Assembly: GCA_905234625.1 (NCBI GenBank) | Contig: CAJOIC010000009.1 | Coordinates: 1 to 64,000, forward strand | Reading direction: 5' to 3' | DNA from: an uncultured Oscillospiraceae bacterium | Lineage (GTDB): Bacteria; Bacillota; Clostridia; Oscillospirales; Oscillospiraceae | DNA length: 64,000 bases | Part shown: positions 42,850 through 52,251 of the stretch, piece after piece | Layout of the letters: the number at the start of each line of letters is the position of its first letter | Position numbering within the stretch: the stretch's first letter is position 1 | Translations under genes and position numbers: made by a program | Notes under the pieces: model-generated | What the model was told of the DNA's origin: nothing | Database searches by the model: none | What the model saw: the letters and a program-made list of their open reading frames with translations, nothing else

Positions 42850-44538
42850 TCAGCCGCCGATCAGCGCGTCCAGGCGCTCCTGATATCGGTCCGGCAGGGT
42901 GGTGATGGGTTGGTTCTGGATCTTCCACCCCAGAGAGGAGGTCTCCTCTCTCACCTGGGCCAGCATTTCCGGTATTTCCCGGAGCCGCTCCAGACAGTAG
43001 GCGGCGCTGCCGGTGTCGCCGGCCTGGGTGTAAAGGGCGTAGCCCATCTCCATCATATCGAAATAGTCCAGATACTCGTCGAGGGCGTATCGCTGCAGGG
43101 CGATGGCCCGACGCTTATACTCGATGACGGCGGCGAAATCGCCGTTGGCGTAGGCTGCACGGGCTTTGGCGTCCCAGGCGAGGCTGACGCTTTTATTTGT
43201 TTTCAGTATATGTTCGGCAATAGCGTCCATGCTCTCCGCGGTGTCGGCCTCCGTGATGACGGACTCCCAGGCGGCGGTGTAATAGGGGTAGAGCCGGAGT
43301 ACGGTGTGGTAGCTCTTCAGGAAAAACAGGCCGGACACCAATCCCGCGTACAGACAAAGAACGCATGTCAGCGCCGCGGTGATATGCGCGGCATGGCGAT
43401 TTTTCCATGAGAACTCCCGTATGGGATCATTATCCGCGATCAGAAGGAACAGAAGATCCATGGCAACGAATTGCATGTCAAAGTCGAACATACAATGGGC
43501 GCACAGCACCGCAAGCATGATCTTTTTAACATGGGAGCATCTGCCGGGGAAAAAGCTGCGGACCACGGCCCAGATGAACAGAAGCGCGGGGATCCAACCC
43601 ACGTCCAGCATGATCTGAAGCAGGTCGTTGTGGACGTAGAGGATGTGGTAAACGCCGGTCTTAAAGGAGCCTTGGGTACATTGATAGCCGATGTATCCGA
43701 GGCCGAAGGGATGTTTTGCGATCACGGGGATCGCGTCCTGGAAGTACAGGAACCGTCCCAGGAAGGTGGTGGAGGATGTGGAAATGGTCAGGTAGCGCGC
43801 GATGGAGGAAAAATTCCCTGTGATGAGCGCGTAGGCGCCGGTCAAGGCTACGAGAAGCACCGCAGCGCCGATGACAGCCAGACGCAGGCGCTTGTCCTTC
43901 TGCCAGATGAGATAGTATACGACGATTGCCGCCATGAGGAGAAAGACGGTCCGGCTGCCGGACAGGGCAATGCCTGCCAGGAGGAAGGGGAGGGGTGCGG
44001 CGTCCTTCAACGTCAGCTTCTTGCGGAACAGCAACGGGACGACGCCCAGCAGAAGATAAATGGCGAAGGTGTTAGGATACTGGAAAAAGCCGCCCAGGCG
44101 ACGGTTCACCAAAAACACCTCGGAAAGTGCCGGGATCAGGCTCAGCAGTCCGGAGAGGAGCGTCATGACGGCTCCCGCCCACGGCAGAGGGGCCAGGAGT
44201 CCCTCCCGATCCTCCGATGTCAGCTGCCCGATGGCCAGGGCGAACAGCGGCATGGGCAGGAACTTTACGAAGCCCATGAGCGCCATCCCTCTGTCTACCG
44301 CCCAAAGCGCGCTCAGCCCGAAGAACAGGGCAAGGACCGCCGAGGCCAGACTGGCGGGTGTGAACGGTACGACGATAGATCCTCGCTTTTTCCGATAGTA
44401 CAGCAGGCATCCGATCAGATAGACAGACAGAAGACATGCGGTCCATTCATGATAGACGCCGATGAGAAATGGGGCGAAGATGACCGCCGCCTGGAGAGGC
44501 CGGGAGGACAGGGGCGCGGTCGGTTTCGTTTTCGTCAT
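42850..44538 (-). CDS. O-antigen ligase/polymerase (Wzy-like) membrane protein
   Basis: A 562-residue protein with about eleven membrane segments in the first 400 residues and a soluble C-terminal part with TPR-like helices (IEYKRRAIALQRYALDEYLD, YALYTQAGDTGSAAYCLERL). The external loop between late segments holds YHILYVHNDLLQIMLDVGW, the H-N-x-x-L pattern of the Wzy_C/O-antigen-ligase family. Such enzymes join or polymerise lipid-linked glycans at the outer membrane face. It is the only minus-strand gene inside the cohesin-dockerin locus. Possible role: adding glycan to surface proteins or wall polymer; this is inference. Confidence 0.8.
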   Translation of the reverse strand: MTKTKPTAPLSSRPLQAAVIFAPFLIGVYHEWTACLLSVYLIGCLLYYRKKRGSIVVPFTPASLASAVLALFFGLSALWAVDRGMALMGFVKFLPMPLFALAIGQLTSEDREGLLAPLPWAGAVMTLLSGLLSLIPALSEVFLVNRRLGGFFQYPNTFAIYLLLGVVPLLFRKKLTLKDAAPLPFLLAGIALSGSRTVFLLMAAIVVYYLIWQKDKRLRLAVIGAAVLLVALTGAYALITGNFSSIARYLTISTSSTTFLGRFLYFQDAIPVIAKHPFGLGYIGYQCTQGSFKTGVYHILYVHNDLLQIMLDVGWIPALLFIWAVVRSFFPGRCSHVKKIMLAVLCAHCMFDFDMQFVAMDLLFLLIADNDPIREFSWKNRHAAHITAALTCVLCLYAGLVSGLFFLKSYHTVLRLYPYYTAAWESVITEADTAESMDAIAEHILKTNKSVSLAWDAKARAAYANGDFAAVIEYKRRAIALQRYALDEYLDYFDMMEMGYALYTQAGDTGSAAYCLERLREIPEMLAQVREETSSLGWKIQNQPITTLPDRYQERLDALIGG

Positions 44539-44681
44539 GAGATGCCTCCGAAGGAATGTGTTCAGGAATCGTTCTCAGAAGTGGTTTAATATTAGTAAAG
44601 CGTGCCTGAAATGTCAAGTCTTACGCAGGGAGAAGCAAGTTACAGGAGGGAAACAAAACTCGATTAAACAACTAAATACTA

Positions 44682-44710
44682 TTGACGCAGGAATTTAAAA
44701 CAAATATAAT
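44682..44710 (+). promoter_or_regulatory. Promoter of the long BspA-dockerin gene
   Basis: TTGACG (44682-44687), 17 bases, TATAAT (44705-44710). A strong ribosome site AGGAGGA (44753-44759) follows. The gap 44539-44765 is AT-rich and holds no gene. Confidence 0.87.
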
Positions 44711-44765
44711 ATATTGTTGTAAAAGTAGGCGTATTGTGCCAATGAATATAGTAGGAGGAACTCAC

Positions 44766-44825
44766 ATGCAGCGCGGTAAAAGATTTCTCAGCTTGCTGAT
44801 GGCAATCGTTTTCTGACTATCCCTC
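44766..44825 (+). other. Signal-peptide start interrupted by TGA
   Basis: ATG 44766, seven bases after AGGAGGA, opens MQRGKRFLSLLMAIVF, then TGA at 44814-44816, then LSL in the same frame, continuing into MPVAVAADGD of the long gene. A single base change (Cys TGC or TGT, or Trp TGG, to TGA) would explain it. Confidence 0.85.
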
Positions 44826-47800
44826 ATGCCTGTGGCTGTGGCGGCGGACGGCGATCTGCCGGAGGAGGATCCGGCCCCGACCGAGGAGGTATCGGCCCCC
44901 GTAGAGGAAGAAACGGCTCCTGCGGAGGAGGTCGGAGAGCTTCCCGCCGTGAGCGCGGAAAAGGAAGAAACGGCTGACGACGCCGCAGATCAGGTGGACG
45001 CCGACGATGCGGAGCCATTTGAGGAACCGACGGAGGATGTCTCCTCTGCGGATGATTCTGACGCAGGGGACGAGTCTGCCGAAAACACCGACGAGGAAAC
45101 GGCTGACGAGACGGATCCCGAGACCGAGGAGATACTGTCGGTCGACGGCGATGAAGAGGAGCCTCTTGAGCCTCCGGCAGCACTCACCTCCGGCTCCTGC
45201 GGCGATGACGTCATATGGTCCCTGTCGGACGGTGTGCTGACAATCTCCGGTAATGGCGAGATCGAGTGGGATGACTGGTACGATATTAGCGGAGCTATCA
45301 ATAGTGTCATTATCGGGGAGGGCGTCACCTCCGTCTGCGACTGGTGCTTCCAGAACTGCAGCAATCTCACGGAAATCACGATCCCCGAATCCGTGACCGT
45401 TATCGGATACTACGCGTTCAATGAATGCGTCAGTTTGTCAAAGGTGAATTATCCCGGAGCTCCCGAGGCTTGGTATGAGATCGATATCGATACCGGGAAC
45501 GCCCCCCTCTGGAATGCCATGGGCCTGGTACAGCCTACTGCGGGCAAGTGCGGCACGGATGCCCGCTGGAAGCTGGAGGAGGGGGTCCTCACCATTTTCG
45601 GCTCCGATTCCGTGGAGAGCTATCCCTGGCGTAATTATGCCGAATCCATCACCTCCATCGTGATCGAGGACGGCATCACCAGCATTCCTGAATGGGCCTT
45701 TGACGACTGTTATAGCGTGGTATCCGTCGTCATCCCCGCCAGCATGGAGACCATCGGAGCCTATGCCTTCTCGTCATGCTATAATTTGAGCAGCGTCACA
45801 TATAAGGGTAGCGGCGCCGACGATTGGTATAAAATGACCATTGAGGGGGGCAATACCTACCTCTGGAATGCGTCCGGCTATCCCATCCGCGCCGCCGGCG
45901 AGTTCACTATGGAGAACGGCGACTCCTTCCAATGGACCCTGGAGGACGGCGTCCTCACCGTTACCGGTGAAGGCGAGCTGGATCTTTCGAACAACTACAG
46001 CGGTTATTGCTGGGGGTCCTATCAGAGCGAGGTCACATCTGTCAAGGTCGGAGAGGGGATCACCTCCGTTGTCGCTGCATTTGGGAATATGCGCAACCTC
46101 AAGAGTGTCGATCTTCCCGAGGGGCTTACGACCATCGGCGACTATGCGTTCCAGGGCTGCTCGCGGCTGGCGAGCATTGACCTACCGGACAGTCTGACGA
46201 CCATCGGCGATTATGCGTTCCGGGAGTGCTATCAGCTGACGAGCATCGACTTACCGGACGGTTTGTCGACCATCGGCGACTACGCGTTCCGCGCCTGCTG
46301 GAACCTGAGCACTCTGTCCCTGCCCCTGTCTGTCAGGACCATCGGCGAATACGCCTTCAGCAATTATCTCAAGACAGTCAACTATCCCGGCAAGGAGGAC
46401 GACTGGAACGCCATCGCCATCGGCGAAGGCAACAGTCAGCTCTGGCTGGCCTCCGGCTTCCAGCCCGAGGCGGAGGGTGCGATCGGCGACCTCACCTGGA
46501 AGCTGTCCAAGGGGATCCTGACCATTTCCGGCAGCGGTTCCATGGAGGGTGAGACTTACGAGCCCTGGAGCTCCTATGCGACCCTCATCGGCGAGATCGT
46601 TATCGAGGATGGCGTCACGTCCATCTGTGATTACGCATTCTCGGGATGTGTGAATGCCAAGACGCTCTCCATCCCCGCCAGCGTCACATCCATCGGTGAT
46701 AGTGTCTGCTCCAGGTGCGAAAGCATGACCGCGACCTACGCCGGTACGGAGCAGGAGTGGTTCGAAAATGTCACCGTGGGGATGAACAACTACGATCTCT
46801 GGAACAGTCTGAAGGATATCCCCTTCCGTGTGGAGGGAACCTGCGGCGATAGCGCCACCTGGGTGTTTGACGAGGGTACCCTGGAGATCAAGGGTACCGG
46901 CGAGGTCACCTCGTACGATTGGCGCAGCTATATCGGCGAAGGAAACACCAAACTCCTCATCATCGCCGAGGGCATCACCAGCATCCCCGACTACGCCTTC
47001 AGCGAATACTACCGCATGGCGTCCGCCGAGCTGCCTCTGTCCCTGACCGCCATCGGTACCAGCGCCTTCGGTTACTGCCAGAATCTGAGCAAGATCGTTT
47101 ATGCGGGCAGCCAGACGGACTGGGACAAGATCGCCATCGGCGCGAACAACGCTTACCTTCTCCGGGCGGTCATGGCCTCTGGTTACACGATCAAAGGAAA
47201 GATTGGCGATACAGTCAGCTATTCCATCTATAGCGGAACGCTGACCATCTCCGGCGAGGGTAAGGCGTCCATTGATTTCGACGGACCGAATAACCCGTGG
47301 TACGGTTATGACGGTTACATCGACAAAATCGTTGTGGAGGAAGGGATCACGGAGCTCTCCGCCTTCATGTTCCAGCAGCTCTATTACGTCACAACGCTTG
47401 AACTTCCCCATTCTCTGCAGGTCATCGGACCGCGCGTTATGGGCTATGAAGGGGGCGCTGATTGGAAGCTTACCGTCCGCTATGCCGGCAATGAGGCCGA
47501 CTGGAACAAGATCACCGTGCGGTACGGCAACGCCATCCTCTGGAACTCCCTGGGGTATGCGGCCAATAAATCCGGTACGGCGGGCGACGCGGACTGGACC
47601 TTGAAGGACGGTGTGCTCACCGTCTCCGGCGGCGACATCCCCTCTTATGCTTATTACATGAACAGCGGATATTATGACGACGGGGATGATAGCGGCTATG
47701 CGCCCTGGTGTGATTACGCCGAATTCATCACCGACATCGTCCTGGGCGATGGAATCACGTCCATCGGAACCTATGCCTTTGCCGGCTTGAGCCAGGTGAC

Positions 47801-49484
47801 CTATGTCAAGGTCCCGGAGGGAGTGAAGACCATTGCGGACGGCGCCTTCGACTATACCTACGCGCTGGCCTCCGTCTGGCTGCCCAAGAGCCTGGAGAGC
47901 ATCGGCAAATATTCGCTGTATTATCCCGCGGTGGTATATTACTCCGGTTCGGAGGAGGATTGGGGGAAGGTCACAATTACCACCTCCAGCGAATTGGCGG
48001 CTCACCCGAAGCGGGACAACTGGCTCGAAACGGCGAAGTTCATCTACAACTACGACGGCGGCCTGATCACGGTCGCTACCGGCAAGGCCGGCGATAACGT
48101 GGAATGGGCCTATGACAGCAGCGGGCTCCTGTCCTTCACCGGCAATGGCGAGATGTACGATGAACTGATGTACGATGAACTATCGTGGTACAGGTTCAAC
48201 AACGCCTACACGTCCGTCTCCATCGAGGACGGCATCACCACTCTGCCCCGGCTGGCGTTTGCCAGCTCCAAGCTGACGGAGGCAGAGCTGCCCGACAGCA
48301 TCACCACGGTGGTCTATGGTCTGTTCATGTATTCCAAGCTCCAGAGCGTCGAACTGCCGGAGAAGCTCGTCTCCATCGAAGAGAGAGCCTTCTACAATAC
48401 GCCTCTCGAAGAGATCGAGCTTCCGAATACGGTGACCAGCATCGGCAAATATGCCTTCGCAGCAACTGATTTGGAGAAGGTGGATCTGCCCGACGGTCTG
48501 ACCAGCATCGGCTCCCATGCCTTCGAAGCTACGAATATCAGCGAGGTGTCGATCCCCGACGGCGTTACCGAGATCGCCTACGCCACCTTCCGCAACTGCC
48601 AGGATCTCAGCTCGGTTACCATTCCCACCAGCGTCACGAGCATTGACAACGCGGCGTTCTTCGGGACCGCCGGCGGCGACGTCTACTACGGCGGCACAGC
48701 GGAGGATTGGGAGGCTGTGAATATCCGCGGAGGCAGCGGCCTCGATAACTATACCATCCACTTTACCGGCCTGGACTACGCCGTCCAGTTGGACAACAAC
48801 ACCAACGGCGCGGTAGCCGTCAGCCTCGGACAGGACGATGCGGACGCCATCATCGGCGACGAGGACAGCACGTTCAAGCCCGCCGCAGGAAAGAAGCTGG
48901 ATGATTCGGAGCCTGTGGAGGTGGAGGTCGTCGTCAAACCTGTTCAGCAGCCGGACAGCGCTGATAAAGCCGCGATCGAACAGAGCGCGGGCGAGACCGG
49001 CGAGGTCCTCCAGTATTTCGAACTCTCCGTGGACGTATATCAGGGAGACGAGCTTATCGGAAGCATCACCGAGACGCCGGAGGTCATCCGCTTCACCATC
49101 ATCCTGACAAAAGAGCAAGCGAACAGTATCGGCGTCGGCAAGGTGTTCGTCGTCCGCATCCACGACAACAAGGCGGAAACGCTTCCGGCGGAGTATAACC
49201 CCGCGAACCGGACCCTCACCTTTGTCAGCGACAAATTCTCCACCTACGCCATTGCTGTGGACGGGGAGAAGGAACAGGTCCTGGTGGGCGATATCAACGG
49301 CGACGGGGTGGTCAACTCCGGCGACCTGATCCGCATGCTGAAGTATCTCACCGGCAAGGCCGACGATAGAACGAAAAGCCGGATCATTGACGTCGGCGAC
49401 TTCGACCACAGCACAGAGGTCAAGGCAAACGATCTGATCCGACTGCTCAAGTATATCAACGGTCAGCTGAAGACGCTTTACTGA
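44826..49484 (+). CDS. BspA-type leucine-rich-repeat surface protein with dockerin (start disrupted)
   Basis: A 1552-codon frame. Its natural start is the ATG at 44766, which is cut by TGA in the signal peptide; restart at 44826 would give a cytosolic form without a signal. About 110 very acidic residues come first, then many BspA/LRR_5 units of the type EIVIEDGVTSICDYAFSGC alternating with WKLSKGILTISGSGSMEG-type strands, good for adhesion. Near residues 1355-1480 lies a module ending KFSTYAIAV. Residues 1487-1552 are a dockerin: the first loop DINGDGVVNSGD is canonical, the second DFDHSTEVKAND is degenerate, each followed by DLIR-LKY helices. Likely a host- or matrix-binding protein mounted on a cohesin. 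Confidence 0.85.
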   Translation: MPVAVAADGDLPEEDPAPTEEVSAPVEEETAPAEEVGELPAVSAEKEETADDAADQVDADDAEPFEEPTEDVSSADDSDAGDESAENTDEETADETDPETEEILSVDGDEEEPLEPPAALTSGSCGDDVIWSLSDGVLTISGNGEIEWDDWYDISGAINSVIIGEGVTSVCDWCFQNCSNLTEITIPESVTVIGYYAFNECVSLSKVNYPGAPEAWYEIDIDTGNAPLWNAMGLVQPTAGKCGTDARWKLEEGVLTIFGSDSVESYPWRNYAESITSIVIEDGITSIPEWAFDDCYSVVSVVIPASMETIGAYAFSSCYNLSSVTYKGSGADDWYKMTIEGGNTYLWNASGYPIRAAGEFTMENGDSFQWTLEDGVLTVTGEGELDLSNNYSGYCWGSYQSEVTSVKVGEGITSVVAAFGNMRNLKSVDLPEGLTTIGDYAFQGCSRLASIDLPDSLTTIGDYAFRECYQLTSIDLPDGLSTIGDYAFRACWNLSTLSLPLSVRTIGEYAFSNYLKTVNYPGKEDDWNAIAIGEGNSQLWLASGFQPEAEGAIGDLTWKLSKGILTISGSGSMEGETYEPWSSYATLIGEIVIEDGVTSICDYAFSGCVNAKTLSIPASVTSIGDSVCSRCESMTATYAGTEQEWFENVTVGMNNYDLWNSLKDIPFRVEGTCGDSATWVFDEGTLEIKGTGEVTSYDWRSYIGEGNTKLLIIAEGITSIPDYAFSEYYRMASAELPLSLTAIGTSAFGYCQNLSKIVYAGSQTDWDKIAIGANNAYLLRAVMASGYTIKGKIGDTVSYSIYSGTLTISGEGKASIDFDGPNNPWYGYDGYIDKIVVEEGITELSAFMFQQLYYVTTLELPHSLQVIGPRVMGYEGGADWKLTVRYAGNEADWNKITVRYGNAILWNSLGYAANKSGTAGDADWTLKDGVLTVSGGDIPSYAYYMNSGYYDDGDDSGYAPWCDYAEFITDIVLGDGITSIGTYAFAGLSQVTYVKVPEGVKTIADGAFDYTYALASVWLPKSLESIGKYSLYYPAVVYYSGSEEDWGKVTITTSSELAAHPKRDNWLETAKFIYNYDGGLITVATGKAGDNVEWAYDSSGLLSFTGNGEMYDELMYDELSWYRFNNAYTSVSIEDGITTLPRLAFASSKLTEAELPDSITTVVYGLFMYSKLQSVELPEKLVSIEERAFYNTPLEEIELPNTVTSIGKYAFAATDLEKVDLPDGLTSIGSHAFEATNISEVSIPDGVTEIAYATFRNCQDLSSVTIPTSVTSIDNAAFFGTAGGDVYYGGTAEDWEAVNIRGGSGLDNYTIHFTGLDYAVQLDNNTNGAVAVSLGQDDADAIIGDEDSTFKPAAGKKLDDSEPVEVEVVVKPVQQPDSADKAAIEQSAGETGEVLQYFELSVDVYQGDELIGSITETPEVIRFTIILTKEQANSIGVGKVFVVRIHDNKAETLPAEYNPANRTLTFVSDKFSTYAIAVDGEKEQVLVGDINGDGVVNSGDLIRMLKYLTGKADDRTKSRIIDVGDFDHSTEVKANDLIRLLKYINGQLKTLY

Positions 49485-49505
49485 TCCCAAGAAAAACCTT
49501 TTACG

Positions 49506-49535
49506 AACCCCGGAGACATCTGTCTCCGGGGGTTT
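49506..49535 (+). terminator. Terminator of the long BspA gene
   Basis: AACCCCGGAGACA pairs with TGTCTCCGGGG and the T tract follows. Confidence 0.87.
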
Positions 49536-49561
49536 GCTTATGCGGATGAGAATTACATTTT

Positions 49562-49624
49562 GGTAACGATTTATTTCTAAAATAAAAAAATCTTGTTGAC
49601 GTTACCGTGTGCCGGAATTATAAT
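49562..49624 (+). promoter_or_regulatory. Promoter with overlapping inverted repeat before the second BspA gene
   Basis: TTGACG (49596-49601), 17 bases, TATAAT (49619-49624). An inverted repeat GGTAACG (49562-49568) / CGTTACC (49600-49606) covers the -35, a likely operator. Sequence between the arms is A-rich. Confidence 0.75.
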
Positions 49625-49682
49625 AAACTGATATCGTATGGTATCATGAACGGATTATTCTCATACCCACAGGAGGGACCCC

Positions 49683-51296
49683 ATGCTTCGAAAGAAACGT
49701 TTTATCTGCCTGTTTCTGATCATCGGGCTTTGTCTTGCGCTGGTGCCTGCCGCTGTGGCGGCGGAAGATCCGGCGGACGTGTCGGAGGCGGCTTTGCCTC
49801 AGGAGGACACGGGGCTGGTGTTCAGCGAGGATTCCATACTGGGAGCAGTGCTGGACGGCGCGGAGGAGAGCGCTTCGTCGTCGGACGCGCCGGAGATGGC
49901 GACGCCTTCTGATGTCGAACCGACGCCCACCCCAACGCCGGACGATACGCCTGCGGACCCGGCGGAAAACGACGATCCCTTTGCCAGAAAGGGAGTCTGC
50001 GGCGAGAGTACCACGTGGGAGCGCACGGATGAGGGCATCCTGCGGATCAGCGGCACCGGCGCCGTGACCACCGCGCCCTGGGCGGCCTATGCCGGAGATA
50101 TCGTCTATATCATGATCGACGAGGGCGTGACCACCCTGTGCGACAAGGCGTTCAACGGCTGCACCGCTGTGGTGACCGTACGCATTCCGGTGAGTCTTAC
50201 CGGCATCGGGACCGATGCCTTTGCCGGCTGCGGAATTCTGACCTCGGTCTCCTACAGCGGAACGACGGATCAGTGGTATGCCATGGACATCAGCGGAGGC
50301 AACGAAGCGCTGAAGACCGCCTTCAAAAGCACTCTGCCTGCGGGTGGCTCCTGCGGGGAGAATGTGACCTGGCGTCTCGCAGCTGACGGTGTTATGACCA
50401 TTTCCGGCAGCGGGACCCTCACCGGAGACGGGCATTGGCATGAGTATCTGGATGTTGCCGAGCGCATCGTGATCGATACTGACGTCACCGCCATTGCGGC
50501 AGGCGCCTTCATCGGCAGCGGCGACGTCTACTACAAGGGTTCTGAGGCGGATTGGTCCGGCGTCAGCGTAAGCTCGGACAGCGGCCTTGTCACCTATACC
50601 GTCCACTTCATGACGAGCAGCAGCGCCGTACGGCTGGACAGCGGCACGGGTAGGCAGACGGCCATGGTCCTCTCTGCGGACGACACTCAGTCCGCGCTGG
50701 AGAATAATCAGATCGAACTGGAGCCCGGTGAGGATCTGTTCGGCGTCATTACGATGGAGGCTGTCGTCACCTGCCTGGACGAGAGAGCGGTTGGCAGCGA
50801 GAAGCTTGACATAGGAGAGGATGAGGTGCTGCAGTACCTTGATATCTCCGTGAAGGTCATGAAGGACGACCGCTATGTGGGCGAGGTCACCGAGACGGCG
50901 AACAAGCTGCGGTTCAGCATCGTCCTGCCGGAGGCGGCGGCGGAGGCCATCGGGGACCGCCAGGTGTATGTCCTGCGCGTCCATAACGGCGAGACCGAGC
51001 GTCTGCTGGCTGAGTATGCCCCTGCCACCCGGACCGTCACCTTCCTCAGCGACCGGTTCTCTACCTTCGCCATCGCCTATTCGAAGGATCAGGCGGCGCG
51101 AGTGCTGGGCGATGTGACCGGCGACGATATCATCGATCTTGCGGATCTCATTCGTCTGCTGAAGTACATCGGCGGCGATCAGACCGGCGGCGACCTGAGA
51201 GATGTGGGGGATGTAAACGGTGACGGCAGGATCAACGTCCAGGATCTGATCCGCCTGATGAAATATGTGAACGGCCAGATCTCCGGCGTGCTGTGA
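49683..51296 (+). CDS. BspA-type surface protein with dockerin
   Basis: A 537-residue exported protein with an intact signal peptide (MLRKKRFICLFLIIGLCLALVPAAVA). A Pro/Thr/Asp-rich linker (VEPTPTPTPDDTPADPAEND) leads to BspA/LRR_5 repeats (VYIMIDEGVTTLCDKAFNGC, AERIVIDTDVTAIAAGAF). A module then ends RFSTFAIAY, homologous to the one in the long BspA protein. The last 65 residues are a dockerin with loops DVTGDDIIDLAD and DVNGDGRINVQD and helices LIRLLKYI and LIRLMKYV. This is the one undamaged adhesin-like dockerin protein of the locus. The next gene begins 22 bases later. Confidence 0.88.
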   Translation: MLRKKRFICLFLIIGLCLALVPAAVAAEDPADVSEAALPQEDTGLVFSEDSILGAVLDGAEESASSSDAPEMATPSDVEPTPTPTPDDTPADPAENDDPFARKGVCGESTTWERTDEGILRISGTGAVTTAPWAAYAGDIVYIMIDEGVTTLCDKAFNGCTAVVTVRIPVSLTGIGTDAFAGCGILTSVSYSGTTDQWYAMDISGGNEALKTAFKSTLPAGGSCGENVTWRLAADGVMTISGSGTLTGDGHWHEYLDVAERIVIDTDVTAIAAGAFIGSGDVYYKGSEADWSGVSVSSDSGLVTYTVHFMTSSSAVRLDSGTGRQTAMVLSADDTQSALENNQIELEPGEDLFGVITMEAVVTCLDERAVGSEKLDIGEDEVLQYLDISVKVMKDDRYVGEVTETANKLRFSIVLPEAAAEAIGDRQVYVLRVHNGETERLLAEYAPATRTVTFLSDRFSTFAIAYSKDQAARVLGDVTGDDIIDLADLIRLLKYIGGDQTGGDLRDVGDVNGDGRINVQDLIRLMKYVNGQISGVL

Positions 51297-51318
51297 CAGG
51301 GTCGGGAAAGGATAAAAA

Positions 51319-52251
51319 ATGAAAAGATTGATTTCGGCGGCGGCCGTATGCGTGCTGCTTCTCTGTCTGACGGTATCCGCCTTTGCGGCAGGCACCCAGC
51401 TGGAGGTGTCCTCCGCCCAGGCGCATCCGGGAGACACGGTGGATGTCACGGTAAGCATCAAGGGCAATCCGGGCTATGCCGGCTTCGATCTGATCGCGGA
51501 TTATGACAGCGACGTGCTGGAGATGACGGGCTTCAAGCTGTCCAGAGTGTCGGGAGCGCTGTCCTCTGCTGCGGCGGATACGGGCATGGCCACCTTTGCC
51601 AGCCTCACCAGCGTCACGGAAGACGGCGTCATCGCCACTATGACTTTCCGGGTCAGGGACGGAGCGCCCGCGGGCGATACCTCCGTCGGCCTGGCGGGGG
51701 CGGACTTTTTCAATATCGATGAAAACGCTGTTCCCGTGGACGTGGTCTATGGTTCGGTGACGGTGCTGAGTGATGCCGGGGAGGACGATCGCCCCCCCAC
51801 GGAGCCCTCGGACGGAAACGAACCGGAGGAGCAGGAGCAGCCGCAGTCCACGGCGACCCCGACTCCGGAGCCGCAGCCTACCATACCTCCCGGGGAGGAA
51901 TCGGTCAAGGCGGAGATTTCCGAGCGGACGGATATCCCGGCCGCGCTGACGCGCGTGGGCGTCGATCCCGGGCGCACTGTGGTGTATGATATTCATACGG
52001 AGGACGGAGATCTTCCCGTGTCGGGTTTCGTGGAGGTCACGGTCCCCTATCCCGAGGAGGCGGAGAACGGCAGTGTTTTCCGCGCCTATATGATCGATCC
52101 TGCGGGCGGGGTGGAGGAGCTTCCCGCCGAGGAGGGAGAGGAAGGACTCACCGTGGTGACGGACGCGGAGAACTCCGTTTCGGTGTCCTGGCTCACGCCG
52201 GAGGAGGATGCCGCCGCCCGGGAAGCGGAGCGCGTTGAGAACGCGGCGTAG
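51319..52251 (+). CDS. Exported cohesin protein, truncated by in-frame TAG before its membrane anchor
   Basis: A 310-residue secreted protein. Signal peptide ends near residue 23. Residues about 25-150 are a clear cohesin: SAQAHPGDTVDVTVSIKGNPGY, LIADYDSDVLEM, GVIATMTFRVRDGAPAGD. A Glu/Pro/Gln linker (EQPQSTATPTPEPQPTIPP) and a second module of about 110 residues, related to the pre-dockerin module of the neighbours, follow. The TAG at 52249-52251 stops it, yet the same frame continues with a Gly/Ser spacer, a membrane segment and a basic tail. As written it would be released rather than anchored. Co-transcribed with the BspA-dockerin gene. Confidence 0.85.
   Translation: MKRLISAAAVCVLLLCLTVSAFAAGTQLEVSSAQAHPGDTVDVTVSIKGNPGYAGFDLIADYDSDVLEMTGFKLSRVSGALSSAAADTGMATFASLTSVTEDGVIATMTFRVRDGAPAGDTSVGLAGADFFNIDENAVPVDVVYGSVTVLSDAGEDDRPPTEPSDGNEPEEQEQPQSTATPTPEPQPTIPPGEESVKAEISERTDIPAALTRVGVDPGRTVVYDIHTEDGDLPVSGFVEVTVPYPEEAENGSVFRAYMIDPAGGVEELPAEEGEEGLTVVTDAENSVSVSWLTPEEDAAAREAERVENAA

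Noticed and set aside
44814-44816. TGA read as selenocysteine in the BspA signal peptide
   Set aside because: No SECIS-like hairpin fits just downstream and a selenocysteine in a signal peptide has no purpose; mutation or error is simpler.
46100-46330. Tandem DNA repeat that could be a CRISPR or a minisatellite
   Set aside because: The near-repeats (ACCATCGGCGACTATGCGTTCC type) are in frame and encode successive BspA leucine-rich repeats.
46251-48005. A 584-codon frame on the minus strand inside the BspA gene
   Set aside because: The repetitive BspA coding sequence explains it; no ribosome site or family pattern.
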